64,000 bases of DNA from Desulforamulus putei DSM 12395 (GCF_900129195.1 NZ_FQUY01000014.1:1-64000); one strand, 5' to 3'; positions 16,120-25,408 are shown, counted from the stretch's first letter. Translations and numbers: made by a program. Notes: generated by a model from the sequence alone, not told the origin.

Positions 16120-16413
16120 TTAACGAGGATATGGTCTGTATAATGAGGGGTACAGGGTGCCGACTTCCAATGCTTTTCTGAGATCAAATTGAGGATCTCC
16201 ACATGGTTGAATGGGAATATAAACCTGTGCTAATTCCAAACCCGGATAGGGCATGCCCTGGTAATAACCGGGTTGGGTTCCCGGCATCGTCGGGTAGGGG
16301 GGCATTATCATGCCCGGTTGCCCGGGATAAGGCATGCCAGTATGGCCGGCTATGGGGCCCATGGGTGCAGCCTGAGCTTTTGCCTGCTCGGCATTTTTTT
16401 CATCTCTAAACAA
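16120..16413 (-). CDS. cotJA: CotJA-like spore coat protein
   Basis: About 97 residues if started at the TTG at 16413 (GGAGG eight bases upstream); ATG 16428 lacks a ribosome site. The N-terminal half is a Gly/Pro/Met-rich segment (GMPYPGQPGMIMPPYPTMPG), and the C-terminal 40 residues are the CotJA domain (LAQVYIPIQPCGDPQFDL then ALEVGTLYPSLYRPY). Promoter elements are expected between 16430 and 16500 for sigma-E, but no convincing match was found. Confidence 0.82.
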   Translation of the reverse strand: MFRDEKNAEQAKAQAAPMGPIAGHTGMPYPGQPGMIMPPYPTMPGTQPGYYQGMPYPGLELAQVYIPIQPCGDPQFDLRKALEVGTLYPSLYRPYPR

Positions 16414-16502
16414 GTCGCATACCTCCATTCCATAGTTTACATAGGGTTCCTTTTGCTACCACTTTATGTTTAGAGCGCTGATTGTGTTACACAAGGGCAA
16501 TA

Positions 16503-16536
16503 CAAAAAAATCCCCACGGATTACCCGTGCGGATTG
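16503..16536 (-). terminator. Terminator after the chemoreceptor gene
   Basis: Imperfect 10-bp stem (16509-16519 with 16525-16535); on the minus strand it is followed by TTTTTTTGTA. Confidence 0.75.
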
Positions 16537-16570
16537 AGAAGGGTTCTATAAATTTATGCGACAATTGGTT

Positions 16571-17536
16571 CTAAGTAAAGCTTTTAGCTAGTTGATCCAT
16601 TTGCAAAGAGATATCTGTCAGCTGGGCGGAAAGTTCTTCCAGGGAGGCCGTTTGGGTTTCGGTCAAAGAGGCGTTTTGCAGCACTGCACTGGCAATTTGT
16701 TGGAAAATGGTCCTGATTTCCGAAATGATTTGAGCAGTGTCGCCTACCGATTTGGCGCTGGAGTTGGCCAGTTTGCGGATTTCCGTTGCCACCACTCCGA
16801 ACCCCCGGCCCTGTTCGCCGGCCCGGGCTGCTTCTATGGCTGCATTTAAACCCAGCAGGTTGCTGCGAGTAGAAATTTCTTCAATGGCCTCCAGAATACG
16901 ATTTACTTGTTCTACTTTTAAGTTAGCCTGTTCCGCGATATTCGCCATATCTTGGCTGCCTTTCACTAGGTGCTGGGCGGAGGCGGATACTTCTTCAATG
17001 GCTGCGGTGGCCTCTTCAAGCCGGGCATGGACTTCATGAACGGTTTGTCGCACGGCCTGGTTAGCCAACTCCCGGGTGATCCAGGCCTCCACCACCCGAA
17101 TCCCGATGCGGGCCATGGGTTTGGTCCGGTGGGGGTCGCCGGAGATCCCCAGGCCGGCAATCCTGTTTCCGTTAAACACAATGGGCGCCGTATAACCGGG
17201 ACGCACCCCGCTGAGACGCTGGCAGTCTTCCTCGGTGATAAAGGCCTCATCGATTTCGCCGGCCAAGAGCTTCCTGGCCCCTTCGTGAACGGTTCCCAGC
17301 CTTTCCGGCTGGGTGGTGGCGATGATCACACCGCCCCTGCCCATAATATGTACATTTTCTCCGGTTTCCGCAGCCACCATTTCCACCACCTGGGGACCGA
17401 CAGTTTCCAGGATGGCGTATATTTTCTCGCTGCTGTTTTCTGAATTGTCAGTATTGTAAGACAAAGTAAACTCACCCACTTTCTGGTTGTTATCATTTTT
17501 TAACATTTTAACACAAATTTCATCATATTTGGACAT
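16571..17536 (-). CDS. Soluble methyl-accepting chemotaxis protein with sugar-diacid-type sensor
   Basis: 321 residues without membrane segments. Residues about 38-150 resemble the diacid-recognition domain of CdaR-type sensors ([38 protein letters not shown]-like). The rest is a short MCP signalling module ending in the hairpin tip [21 protein letters not shown], with [17 protein letters not shown]. It should report a cytoplasmic ligand to CheA/CheW. No chemotaxis genes are nearby. No good ribosome site precedes the ATG, so the true start may be later. Confidence 0.85.
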   Translation of the reverse strand: MSKYDEICVKMLKNDNNQKVGEFTLSYNTDNSENSSEKIYAILETVGPQVVEMVAAETGENVHIMGRGGVIIATTQPERLGTVHEGARKLLAGEIDEAFITEEDCQRLSGVRPGYTAPIVFNGNRIAGLGISGDPHRTKPMARIGIRVVEAWITRELANQAVRQTVHEVHARLEEATAAIEEVSASAQHLVKGSQDMANIAEQANLKVEQVNRILEAIEEISTRSNLLGLNAAIEAARAGEQGRGFGVVATEIRKLANSSAKSVGDTAQIISEIRTIFQQIASAVLQNASLTETQTASLEELSAQLTDISLQMDQLAKSFT

Positions 17537-17657
17537 TGAATTTAAAATTGTACAGTTGCCTGTCAGGAAAATGGGTAAACTAACTTAGCATGAAGCAGGG
17601 AATAAAAGGAACAATATGGTAATATAATTAGGAAGTATTTTGCTAAGGAGGATTGTT

Positions 17658-19091
17658 ATGACCCGCTACCGGCACCCCCAATGGCAGGAACAAATGAAAA
17701 TACAGGTGGATTATAATAACATGATGGCCGATTATGTTGGTAAAGAGGAGGGCTTTACCCGGCAGCACATAGAGGCCCTGGCGGATCAAATTCAAGGGGC
17801 CCATAAAAATATGGTGGAGAAAAGGGCCGCCGGGGGCATGGATTGGAGGAATTTACCCTTTCATCAGGAAGAAGTTGTTCAGCAAATATTAAAAACTGCC
17901 GAAGAACTGCGGAACCGCTGCGACGCCTTTGTTGTTCTGGGGATCGGTGGCTCCGCCCTGGGGCCCCTGGCTGTGCAGACAGCCCTCAATCACCTGCATT
18001 ATAACGAACTGCCCGCAGACAAGCGGGGGGGGCCCAGGTTTTATGTCCTGGACAATGTGGATCCGGAGCGGGTGGCCGCCCTGTTTGATGTGATCGACCC
18101 GGCCCAAACTGTGTTTAATGTCATCAGTAAATCCGGCAGCACCGCCGAGACCATGGCGCAATTTATGATTGTTTATCAAATGCTGCGGGAAAAGATAGGC
18201 AGCGGGTATGTGGCACAAATCATTGCCACCACCGACGCCGAGAAGGGAAACTTAATTAATATCGCCAGGGATGAGGGTTACACCACCTTTATCATTCCCG
18301 CCGGTGTCGGCGGCCGCTACTCCGAGCTGTCACCGGTGGGTCTTTTGCCCGCCGCCGTCTGCGGCATTGATATCAGGGAACTGCTGGCAGGGGCCGCCTA
18401 TATGGATCGACTGTGCGAGCAGGCGGACGTGTTTGCCAATCCCGCTTATATGCTGGCTGTGTTGCAGTATTTAGCCATGGGGCGGGGTAAAAATATTTCC
18501 GTCATGATGCCTTACGCCGATTCTTTGAAGTATTTTGCCGACTGGTATGCCCAGTTATGGGCGGAAAGCCTGGGCAAGCGCTTAAGCCTCAGCGGGGAGG
18601 AAGTATTCGCGGGTCAAACCCCGGTGAAGGCCCTAGGCACCACCGACCAGCATTCCCAGGTCCAATTGTATACCGAGGGGCCCTTTGACAAAGTAGTCAC
18701 CTTCCTGGGTGTGGGCCGTTACCGTACCGAGGTGAACATTCCCAGGGTCTTTGAAAATGTACCCGGCATTGCTTTTTTGGGCGGGCACACCCTGGGAGAA
18801 CTGATTACAGCGGAGCAGCTGGCTACCGAGTATGCACTGATGAAGGCCCGCCGCTTAAGCTTTACCATCACCCTGCCGGAGATTAACGCCTTTACGGTGG
18901 GGCAGTTGATTCAGCTACTGGAAATACAGACCGCCTTTGCGGGTGAGCTCCTCAACATTAACGCCTTTGACCAGCCCGGCGTTGAAGAGGGTAAGAATGC
19001 CACCTACGCCCTGCTGGGCCGACCGGGCTACGAAGCAAAAAAACAAGAACTGGCATCCCGCCCACCCAAAAACCCGGCGTATATCATTTAG
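17658..19091 (+). CDS. pgi: Glucose-6-phosphate isomerase
   Basis: 477 residues from ATG 17658 (AAGGAGG). It interconverts glucose-6-P and fructose-6-P in glycolysis and gluconeogenesis. Signatures: VVLGIGGSALGPLAVQTAL, VISKSGSTAETMAQFMI, GGRYSELSPVGLLPAA, the active-site Glu in QLWAESLGKRLS, and GTTDQHSQVQLYTEGP with the catalytic His; the Lys is near EEGKNATYALLG. Length is as expected for the archaeal/clostridial-like short form. Monocistronic. Confidence 0.95.
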   Translation: MTRYRHPQWQEQMKIQVDYNNMMADYVGKEEGFTRQHIEALADQIQGAHKNMVEKRAAGGMDWRNLPFHQEEVVQQILKTAEELRNRCDAFVVLGIGGSALGPLAVQTALNHLHYNELPADKRGGPRFYVLDNVDPERVAALFDVIDPAQTVFNVISKSGSTAETMAQFMIVYQMLREKIGSGYVAQIIATTDAEKGNLINIARDEGYTTFIIPAGVGGRYSELSPVGLLPAAVCGIDIRELLAGAAYMDRLCEQADVFANPAYMLAVLQYLAMGRGKNISVMMPYADSLKYFADWYAQLWAESLGKRLSLSGEEVFAGQTPVKALGTTDQHSQVQLYTEGPFDKVVTFLGVGRYRTEVNIPRVFENVPGIAFLGGHTLGELITAEQLATEYALMKARRLSFTITLPEINAFTVGQLIQLLEIQTAFAGELLNINAFDQPGVEEGKNATYALLGRPGYEAKKQELASRPPKNPAYII

Positions 19092-19140
19092 TTCAAAGAT
19101 AAAAACTGTAATATAAGAATTTTCCCTATCACAAATAATA

Positions 19141-19221
19141 ACCAAAAACCAAAAGCCAACAGCCAAAGGCCAAAAGCCGGCCGATGGCCGAAGGCTGACA
19201 GCTTGACCCCAAAGCATTACC
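19141..19221 (+). repeat. GCCAAAAGCC-type repeat with GACCCCAAAG end (half element)
   Basis: Iterated GCCAA-A/CA-GCC units (CCAAAAGCCAACAGCCAAAG and onwards) end in GACCCCAAAGCATTACC (19205-19221). This matches the right end of the longer element at 40035-40329, so it looks like one end of the same family. Confidence 0.65.
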
Positions 19222-19243
19222 CAAAAGACTGGAGGAGAAAGAA

Positions 19244-19576
19244 ATGCAGCGTCTACCGGAGCAGGATATTTACGTTTATAAAACCCCGGGTGAAGAAGTG
19301 CATAAGATCCTGGTGGGAGATCTGGACGGCAAACGTCTCAAGGCCTTCTCAAAGGTGGCAACCGCCAGCGGGGAAATCATTTATAAAATCTTTTCCGAAG
19401 ATGCCCATAAAAACATCGAGACGCTGGCAGAAGGAAAAGGGACCGCAGAAGATTTTATGCGGGAGGTAAACCGGTTGGGACGGCAGTATTTAGAACCCTT
19501 GGGCGAGTCCTGGCGTGAAGTACAACCTAAAGTATTGGCGAACTTTGATCCCCGCAACCCCTGTCCAAAGCATTAA
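19244..19576 (+). CDS. Hypothetical protein
   Basis: 110 residues, ATG with GGAGGAG upstream. Soluble, mixed alpha/beta (YVYKTPGEEVHKILVGDLDG, EDFMREVNRLGRQYLEPLGE). No family recognised; no cysteine motif, signal or membrane segment. It sits just after the GCC-repeat and is closed by its own terminator. Confidence 0.65.
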   Translation: MQRLPEQDIYVYKTPGEEVHKILVGDLDGKRLKAFSKVATASGEIIYKIFSEDAHKNIETLAEGKGTAEDFMREVNRLGRQYLEPLGESWREVQPKVLANFDPRNPCPKH

Positions 19577-19585
19577 AACATAAGG

Positions 19586-19615
19586 CCCGCAGTTCACTGC
19601 TGCGGGTTATTTGTT
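19586..19615 (+). terminator. Terminator
   Basis: CCCGCAG (19586-19592) and CTGCGGG (19600-19606), then TTATTTGTTT. Confidence 0.75.
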
Positions 19616-19711
19616 TATATAATCATACAGGTGTAATCAAATGTTAATAGCGCTGTAACATCTTTAGCGATAAAATATTATATAATATTTAAAAGCAGCG
19701 GAGGTACAACT

Positions 19712-20359
19712 GTGATACCATTAAAGGACAACATCCCCTCAAGAAGTTTTCCCTTTGTAACGGTGCTGATCATTTTCGTAAATGCCCTGGCCTGGTTTTA
19801 TGAAGTGTCTCTGGGGCCTTACATGGACGATTTGATCTTCGTACTTGGGGTGACACCGGCACAACTGTTTCATTTGGGGTTGGGAAGCCAACTCTTTGTT
19901 ATGACAACTGCCATGTTTTTGCATGGCAGTTGGACGCACTTTCTGGGGAACATGCTTTATTTGTGGATTTTCGGGGACAACGTTGAGGACCGCATGGGAA
20001 AATTACGGTTTTTACTGTTTTACCTGGTTACCGGGTATATTGCTACGCTGGCCCATGTCTTTTCCGACCCCGCCTCCACGTCCCCGTTAATTGGCGCCAG
20101 CGGGGCCATCGCCGGTGTGCTGGGAGGATATTTTATCCTTTATCCCTACGCCAGGGTACTCACCTTAATCCCCATTTTTATCTTTATCCAGATCATCCAT
20201 ATTCCTGCCTTTTATTTCCTGGGCTTTTGGTTCCTACTGCAAATCCTTAACCAGACCTTTAGCATTCAGGGAGCGCAATCGGTGGCCTTTTTAGCCCACA
20301 TTGGCGGTTTTGCAGCGGGGGCGCTGTTGGTAAAAATGTTCCAAAAGAACCGTTACTAA
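19712..20359 (+). CDS. Rhomboid-family intramembrane serine protease
   Basis: 215 residues from a GTG with GGAGG upstream; six membrane segments. Catalytic Ser lies in PLIGASGAIAGVLGGYF (about residue 130) and the His partner in FLAHIGGFAAGALL (about residue 195). HGSWTHFLGNMLYLWIFG is the conserved HxxxHxxxN region. It cleaves membrane proteins within the bilayer; its substrate is not apparent from context. Confidence 0.93.
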   Translation: MIPLKDNIPSRSFPFVTVLIIFVNALAWFYEVSLGPYMDDLIFVLGVTPAQLFHLGLGSQLFVMTTAMFLHGSWTHFLGNMLYLWIFGDNVEDRMGKLRFLLFYLVTGYIATLAHVFSDPASTSPLIGASGAIAGVLGGYFILYPYARVLTLIPIFIFIQIIHIPAFYFLGFWFLLQILNQTFSIQGAQSVAFLAHIGGFAAGALLVKMFQKNRY

Positions 20360-20529
20360 AAGGGCCGTTAAACCCTGCCCATTCATTTCGCATTCTTCTA
20401 AAAAGTACCATGAACTCCGTTATCAAATAAAGGGGAATTTTGTTGATTACAGCAGGTTATCGGGTGGAAGGCGGCGAATATATCAATCTATATTTGCATA
20501 TATAATGTTTTCATTAAGGAGATGTAACA

Positions 20530-20985
20530 GTGCTGATAAGAAAGGCAAAAATCTCAGACGTTGAAGAAATACACAAGCTAATCAGTCATTATGCTGCCGA
20601 GGGCCAAATGCTGGCCCGGGCCCGGACAACCCTCTATGAAGGGATTCGCGAATTTTCCGTGGTGGAAATAGAGGGTAAGGTGGTGGCCGCCGGTTCCCTG
20701 CACGTGCTGTGGAGTGATTTGGCGGAAATCCGGGCGCTGGCGGTTGCCCCTGAATATATAAGAAGAGGTCTGGGCAAGGCCCTGGTAGAAACCTTTCTCC
20801 GGGAGGCGAGGGAATTGGAACTACCCCGGGTGTTTGCCCTGACCTACAAACCGGAGTTTTTTGCCAGGTGCGGTTTCCGGTTAATTAATAAAGAAGACCT
20901 GCCTCAGAAGGTTTGGAAGGAATGCGTCAACTGCCCACAGTTCCCCAACTGTGAGGAAAGTGCGGTGATCATAGAACTAAAATAA
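20530..20985 (+). CDS. GNAT acetyltransferase, ArgA-like
   Basis: 151 residues, GTG start with AAGGAG. Acetyl-CoA motif A is IRALAVAPEYIRRGLGKALVE. The end has a distinctive C-x2-C-x5-C cluster (KECVNCPQFPNCEES) seen in short clostridial N-acetylglutamate synthase-like proteins. It may acetylate glutamate for arginine synthesis, but no arg gene is close, so the substrate is an inference. Confidence 0.82.
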   Translation: MLIRKAKISDVEEIHKLISHYAAEGQMLARARTTLYEGIREFSVVEIEGKVVAAGSLHVLWSDLAEIRALAVAPEYIRRGLGKALVETFLREARELELPRVFALTYKPEFFARCGFRLINKEDLPQKVWKECVNCPQFPNCEESAVIIELK

Positions 20986-21001
20986 AAGGGAGGCAGCGAG
21001 A

Positions 21002-21376
21002 ATGGAATTTATTAAAAACATCAGTGAGAAGGCCAGGGATATCGGAGAAAAGGCCAAAGAAATTACCAAACGTTCCGGAGAATTGCTGGAAGTCACCAAG
21101 ATGCGTTACGAAATCAGCAAGCTGGAAAAAATCATGGTGAATAACATTGAAGCCATTGGCGAGCTTTACTACCGCAAGTTTAAGGGCGAAGAAGAACTGT
21201 CGGCTGAAATTGAGCGTTTGTGCCAAGCTACCCGGGGGGTCGAGCAGGATATTCAAAAACTGCGGGAACAAATTGAAAAATTAATGCCCAAACCTGCTGT
21301 GTGCTCCCAGTGCGGTACCGAGCTGCCCGAGGGCGCCAATTACTGCCCCAACTGTGGAACCAGGGTTGTAGAATAG
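21002..21376 (+). CDS. Coiled-coil protein with C-terminal zinc ribbon
   Basis: 124 residues. Residues 1-95 are amphipathic helix (ISEKARDIGEKAKEITKRSG, GVEQDIQKLREQIEKLM); residues about 100-122 form a double CxxC zinc ribbon (CSQCGTELPEGANYCPNCG). Adaptor or scaffold proteins of this design are common in Firmicutes and not characterised. It starts 17 bases after the GNAT gene, probably one transcript. Confidence 0.75.
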   Translation: MEFIKNISEKARDIGEKAKEITKRSGELLEVTKMRYEISKLEKIMVNNIEAIGELYYRKFKGEEELSAEIERLCQATRGVEQDIQKLREQIEKLMPKPAVCSQCGTELPEGANYCPNCGTRVVE

Positions 21377-21499
21377 GTTCTACCATTTTTTTGCATGCCG
21401 TGATATGCAGGAATGTAGACGAAAATGCAGAAAAACATACCTTTATGTAAGTATAACCGCTTCTGATGATGAAGCTTTGTGGTTAAGGGGAGTTTGTGA

Positions 21500-22015
21500 A
21501 TGAGACATAGTTTAGCCGTACTGGTGTTAAACAAGCCCGGGGTCCTGGCCAGAATTTCCGGGTTGCTCAGCCGCCGCATGTTTAATATTGAAAGCATTGC
21601 AGCGGGTTATACCGAAGATCCCAACATTACACGCATTACCCTGGTGGTGCAGGGAGATGAAAACATTCTCTACCAGGTGGTTAAACAACTGAGCAAGCTG
21701 GTGGATGTTATTAAAATCCACGAACTGGCTGCTTCGGATTCCATTAGCCGGGAACTGGCCTTAATCAAGGTAAGGGCCAATGACCCCGGCCGGCGGGCAG
21801 ATATTGTCAATATCGTTGATATTTTCCGTGCCAATGTGGTAGACGTAAACAGTGAAACCATGGTCATTGAACTCACCGGGACCGAAGAGAAAATTGATGC
21901 TCTTTGCAGTATGCTGCGGGAGCACGGTATTGTAGAAATGGTCCGGACCGGTAAGATTTGTCTGGACCGGGGACCGGGAGCGGCCAAAGATGCACCGGAC
22001 AACCACCTGACATAA
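21500..22015 (+). CDS. ilvH: Acetolactate synthase small (regulatory) subunit
   Basis: 171 residues. N-terminal ACT domain (SLAVLVLNKPGVLARISGLL, RRMFNIESIAAGYTEDP) binds valine for feedback inhibition; the C-terminal ALS_ss_C domain (RELALIKVRANDPGRRADIV, SETMVIELTGTEEKIDAL) activates the catalytic subunit. ilvB is not adjacent, which is unusual, since ilvBH are normally coupled. Good GGGGAG site. Confidence 0.93.
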   Translation: MRHSLAVLVLNKPGVLARISGLLSRRMFNIESIAAGYTEDPNITRITLVVQGDENILYQVVKQLSKLVDVIKIHELAASDSISRELALIKVRANDPGRRADIVNIVDIFRANVVDVNSETMVIELTGTEEKIDALCSMLREHGIVEMVRTGKICLDRGPGAAKDAPDNHLT

Positions 22016-22079
22016 TTTTCCCCTTTTTGGGTATATATTTATCATATATAAATAAGTATTGAACAAGGAGGTCCGGTAG

Positions 22080-22355
22080 GTGTCTCAGGCTCAGATCAAA
22101 CGAATCATGATTAGCCTACCCGACAGTCTGCTGGCGGAAGTAGACAACATCGTCGAGGAAGAAAGGGTCAATCGCAGCGAATTCATCAGGGAAGCAATGA
22201 AACTTTATATTGCTGAGCGTAAGCGTCGCATACTGAGGGAACAAATGAAAAAAGGTTATTTAGAAATGGCGAAATTAAATCTGGCTCTGGCCATTGAGTA
22301 CCAGCGTATAGAGAATGTTTCCCTTGGTTATGAGCTGGCCAAAGCGGAGGGATAA
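22080..22355 (+). CDS. MazE/NdoAI-type ribbon-helix-helix antitoxin
   Basis: 91 residues from GTG with GGAGG eight bases upstream. RHH fold: KRIMISLPDSLLAEVDNIV and NRSEFIREAMKLYI. Its C-terminal helical tail should wrap the toxin encoded six bases downstream. In Bacillus and Clostridia this pair (EndoAI-EndoA) usually follows alr; here alr is 40 kb away. Confidence 0.9.
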   Translation: MSQAQIKRIMISLPDSLLAEVDNIVEEERVNRSEFIREAMKLYIAERKRRILREQMKKGYLEMAKLNLALAIEYQRIENVSLGYELAKAEG

Positions 22356-22361
22356 GGCTTC

Positions 22362-22712
22362 ATGCAAGTCCGGCGTGGAGATGTATTTTATGCCGACCTC
22401 AGTCCGGTGGTCGGCTCAGAACAGGGAGGCATCAGGCCGGTATTAATTCTCCAGAACGATATTGGCAACCAGTACAGCCCCACCACCATCATTGCAGCCA
22501 TAACCTCCCAAATTGCCAAAGCAAAACTTCCTACACATGTTGAAATTCAGGCCAAGGCTACCGGGTTGGAAAAGGATTCGGTTATCCTTTTGGAACAGCT
22601 GAGAACCATTGATAAAAGCAGGTTATTTGAAAAGGTTTCGTCTTTAAACGAAGAATTAATGAACAAAGTCAACCGGGCGGTAGAAATAAGCCTGGGATTG
22701 GTGGAAATCTAG
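22362..22712 (+). CDS. ndoA: MazF/NdoA endoribonuclease toxin
   Basis: 116 residues, the standard length. Signatures: [20 protein letters not shown] then [30 protein letters not shown] with the catalytic Arg/Thr region, and [13 protein letters not shown]. It cuts single-stranded mRNA at a short site (UACAU for Bacillus EndoA; unknown here). Both genes of the pair are intact. Confidence 0.95.
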   Translation: MQVRRGDVFYADLSPVVGSEQGGIRPVLILQNDIGNQYSPTTIIAAITSQIAKAKLPTHVEIQAKATGLEKDSVILLEQLRTIDKSRLFEKVSSLNEELMNKVNRAVEISLGLVEI

Positions 22713-22722
22713 CATTTTTATG

Positions 22723-22752
22723 AATACACTCCAAAGAGGGGTGTATTTTTCT
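22723..22752 (+). terminator. Terminator of the MazEF-type operon
   Basis: AATACACTCC (22723-22732) pairs with GGGGTGTATT (22738-22747), followed by TTTC. Confidence 0.8.
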
Positions 22753-22766
22753 TAGGGAGTGATAGA

Positions 22767-23465
22767 ATGATGCCGGTGATAGGTATTACCAGTTCCTACG
22801 ATCGGGAATCAGGTCGAACATTTTTAAGCAGGTATTATGTCCAGGCGGTGGAAGCTGCCGGGGGACTGCCGCTGGTGCTGCCCTGCATCCTTTCGGAGGG
22901 CATGGTGGATAAAATCCTGGGTGCTATTGACGGTTTGCTTCTCTCCGGGGGTGTGGATGTGGATCCCCTGTTGTTCGGGGAAGAGCCCCATCCTGCCATG
23001 GGAGACATCTGCCCGCAAAGGGATCGATTTGAACTGGCTCTCACCAAGCGGGCCCTGGCCATGGATATGCCCATTTTGGCAATCTGTCGCGGCATTCAGG
23101 TACTAAACGTGGCGGCCGGAGGAACCCTTTGCCAAGATATCGGGTCAGCGATCCGGAACCCCCTTAAACATGACCAACTGGCCCCCCGGTGGTACGGCAC
23201 CCACACCATTCATATATTGGCGGACAGCAAACTGGCTGCCGTCTGGGGAGACACGCTGGTGGTCAATTCCTTTCACCATCAGGCGGTGGACAGAGTGGCG
23301 GAAGGCTTCCGGGCCACAGCCTGGTCCGCCGACGGTGTGGTGGAAGGGATGGAAAGTACAGTCCACTCCTTTGTGGTGGGGGTACAGTGCCATCCCGAGT
23401 GTATGTACCAGGACCCCCGTATCTTGGCGTTGTTTAAGAGTTTTGTAGAGGCTGCCGGGAAATAA
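22767..23465 (+). CDS. Peptidase C26 / gamma-glutamyl-GABA hydrolase family
   Basis: 232 residues. Class-I glutamine-amidotransferase fold with the nucleophile Cys in PILAICRGIQVLNVAAGG, a His-Glu pair in GVQCHPECM, and LLLSGGVDVDPLLFGEEPHP typical of PuuD. It hydrolyses gamma-glutamyl amides. The next gene, an amidohydrolase, begins 33 bp later, so the two may share a catabolic pathway. Confidence 0.88.
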   Translation: MMPVIGITSSYDRESGRTFLSRYYVQAVEAAGGLPLVLPCILSEGMVDKILGAIDGLLLSGGVDVDPLLFGEEPHPAMGDICPQRDRFELALTKRALAMDMPILAICRGIQVLNVAAGGTLCQDIGSAIRNPLKHDQLAPRWYGTHTIHILADSKLAAVWGDTLVVNSFHHQAVDRVAEGFRATAWSADGVVEGMESTVHSFVVGVQCHPECMYQDPRILALFKSFVEAAGK

Positions 23466-23498
23466 TTTAACCAATTGACTGATCAGGAGGTAGGCATC

Positions 23499-24656
23499 AT
23501 GTTTGCCATTATCAACGGAACGGTGCTCACCATGGCCGGTCCGCCCATCAGCCGTGGGACTGTTTTGGTGGAGGGCGGTAAGATTGTGCAGGTGGGTCAG
23601 AACATTCCTATACCCAGGCATATTGAAGTGATTGACGCGGCAGGTAAAACCGTCATGCCCGGGCTGATTGACGCCCATACCCATGTGGGCATTATGGAAG
23701 AAATCTACCGCATTGAAGGAGACGACACCAATGAAACCAGCGATCCGGTAACGCCCCACCTGCGGGCCATTGATGCGGTAAACCCGTCAGATTTAGGTTT
23801 TCAGGATGCCTTGGCCGGAGGGGTTACCACCGTAGTCACCGGTCCCGGCAGCGCCAACATTGTGGGTGGCGAAATGGTAGCTATGAAAACTCACGGCATC
23901 GTGGTGGATGACATGATCGTCCGCTTTCCGGCCGGGCTTAAGTGCGCCTTGGGGGAAAACCCCAAGCGGGTTTATGGCAGCGGCAATAAAATGCCGGCCA
24001 CCCGTATGGCGTCGGCGGCCCTGCTCAGGGAAACCCTGGTGGCGGCCCAAAATTACCTGGCCAAACAGGAACAGGCAACGGCTGATAACACCGTCTTGCC
24101 GGAACGCAACCTGAAAATGGAAGCCGTCGTCAGGGTCCTTAAGAAAGAGGTTCCCCTGCGGGTTCATGCTCACCGGGCAGATGATATTATGACGGCTGTC
24201 CGCATTGCTCGGGAATTTGATCTGGAACTGGTGGTGGAACACTGCACCGAGGGACACCTGATCGCCCCCTGGCTGGCCGCTGCCGGGGCAAAGGCTGTGG
24301 TGGGTCCTATCATCAGCAACCGGGCCAAAGTGGAATTAATGAACCGGAGTCTGGAGACCGCAATGGCCTTAAGTCGAGCCGGAGTTCCCTTTGCCATCAT
24401 GACCGACCACCCGGTGGTACCCATTCATTACCTCAGCCTTTCCGCCGGCCTGGCGGTGAAAGGGGGCCTGCCGGAGGAAGAAGCATTGAAGGCCATCACA
24501 ATTTACGCAGCCAGACTGGTGGGCATCGACCACCGCGTGGGTTCTCTGGAACCGGGCAAGGATGCCGATATGATTGTCATTGACCGTCCTTTATTCGACC
24601 CAAACCACCAGGTTGAGCAAGTATATGTAAACGGTCGGCAGGTTATTGGAAAATAG
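23499..24656 (+). CDS. Metal-dependent amidohydrolase (imidazolonepropionase-like)
   Basis: 385 residues from ATG 23499 (AGGAGG). Metal motif GLIDAHTHVG near residue 60, the His pair near LRVHAHRADDI and VEHCTEGH, and the final Asp in FAIMTDHPVVP. C-terminal beta sandwich GSLEPGKDADMIVIDRP. Substrate unknown; adjacency to a gamma-glutamyl amidase suggests cyclic amide or dipeptide breakdown, but that is inference. Confidence 0.9.
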   Translation: MFAIINGTVLTMAGPPISRGTVLVEGGKIVQVGQNIPIPRHIEVIDAAGKTVMPGLIDAHTHVGIMEEIYRIEGDDTNETSDPVTPHLRAIDAVNPSDLGFQDALAGGVTTVVTGPGSANIVGGEMVAMKTHGIVVDDMIVRFPAGLKCALGENPKRVYGSGNKMPATRMASAALLRETLVAAQNYLAKQEQATADNTVLPERNLKMEAVVRVLKKEVPLRVHAHRADDIMTAVRIAREFDLELVVEHCTEGHLIAPWLAAAGAKAVVGPIISNRAKVELMNRSLETAMALSRAGVPFAIMTDHPVVPIHYLSLSAGLAVKGGLPEEEALKAITIYAARLVGIDHRVGSLEPGKDADMIVIDRPLFDPNHQVEQVYVNGRQVIGK

Positions 24657-24782
24657 TAAAAATTTCCTAAAAAAATTCATTACTAAGAAGGATTTAGCAA
24701 ACTTCCGTCGAACACAATAGTTAAATTGGCAACAAGTTACTTTTATGGGACTTTGTCACAATTTGTCGGGAGGAGTAGAAAA

Positions 24783-25190
24783 GTGAAAAAAGCGCTCGAT
24801 GTATTAATTGTGGATGATCAGGCGGGAGTGCGCTATCTTCTGGAAATCCTAGTAAAGGAAGCAGGCCATCGGGTCCATACCGCTCAAAATGGCGTTGAAG
24901 CAGTGGATAAAGTGCGCATCATAAAACCGGATTTGGTTTTTATGGATGTGCGCATGCCCATTATGGGGGGGCTGGAAGCCCTGGGAAAAATCAAAAAAAT
25001 TGCTCCCGAAACAGAGGTGGTTATGATGACTGCCTACAGTGCGGAAGACACTGCCGCCATTGCCATGCAAAAAGGCGCTTTATTGTGTATGAGCAAGCCC
25101 TTTGATGTGGATGAGGTCAAAAACCTGCTGGACAATTTTGTCAACAACTTAAACTCCTATGAGCAGGCTTGTATCGAAAACTATGCCTAA
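24783..25190 (+). CDS. Single-domain response regulator, Spo0F-like
   Basis: 135 residues from a GTG with GGGAGGAG. Receiver motifs: LIVDDQAGVRYLLEIL (acidic pair), phospho-Asp in LVFMDVRMPIMGG, Thr in VMMTAYSAED and Lys in LCMSKPFDVDE. No output domain. The Spo0F-type sequence suggests a phosphorelay intermediate for sporulation, but the partner kinases are not here and it could serve another pathway. Confidence 0.88.
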   Translation: MKKALDVLIVDDQAGVRYLLEILVKEAGHRVHTAQNGVEAVDKVRIIKPDLVFMDVRMPIMGGLEALGKIKKIAPETEVVMMTAYSAEDTAAIAMQKGALLCMSKPFDVDEVKNLLDNFVNNLNSYEQACIENYA

Positions 25191-25194
25191 TGAC

Positions 25195-25235
25195 CGGTTC
25201 TCATCATCGGAAGGTGATGGAACTTTTCTTTTGTG
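25195..25235 (+). terminator. Terminator after the Spo0F-like gene
   Basis: GTTCTCATCA and TGATGGAAC arms around TCGGAAGG, then TTTTCTTTTG. Confidence 0.65.
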
Positions 25236-25295
25236 CAGGATTTTTTTAATGATTGTGGAATAGTAATATAAACAAATCAATACAGGATGTAACCA

Positions 25296-25397
25296 ATGGG
25301 GGGGCCCGGAGAGGCGGGCTGAGATAAGCGCCCGGTGATGTGCTTGACCCTTTGAACCTGATCTGGTTAGTACCAGCGAAGGGAATGTGGGGAAACA
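25296..25397 (+). promoter_or_regulatory. TPP riboswitch (THI-box)
   Basis: Contains the hallmark elements in order: GGGCTGAGAT (helix P2/P3 junction), ACCCTTTGAACCTGATCTGG and TACCAGCGAAGGGAA. It precedes thiC by about 65 nt and is followed by a terminator, so thiamine pyrophosphate binding should stop transcription. Confidence 0.96.
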
Positions 25398-25408
25398 ATT
25401 ATTTAAGC

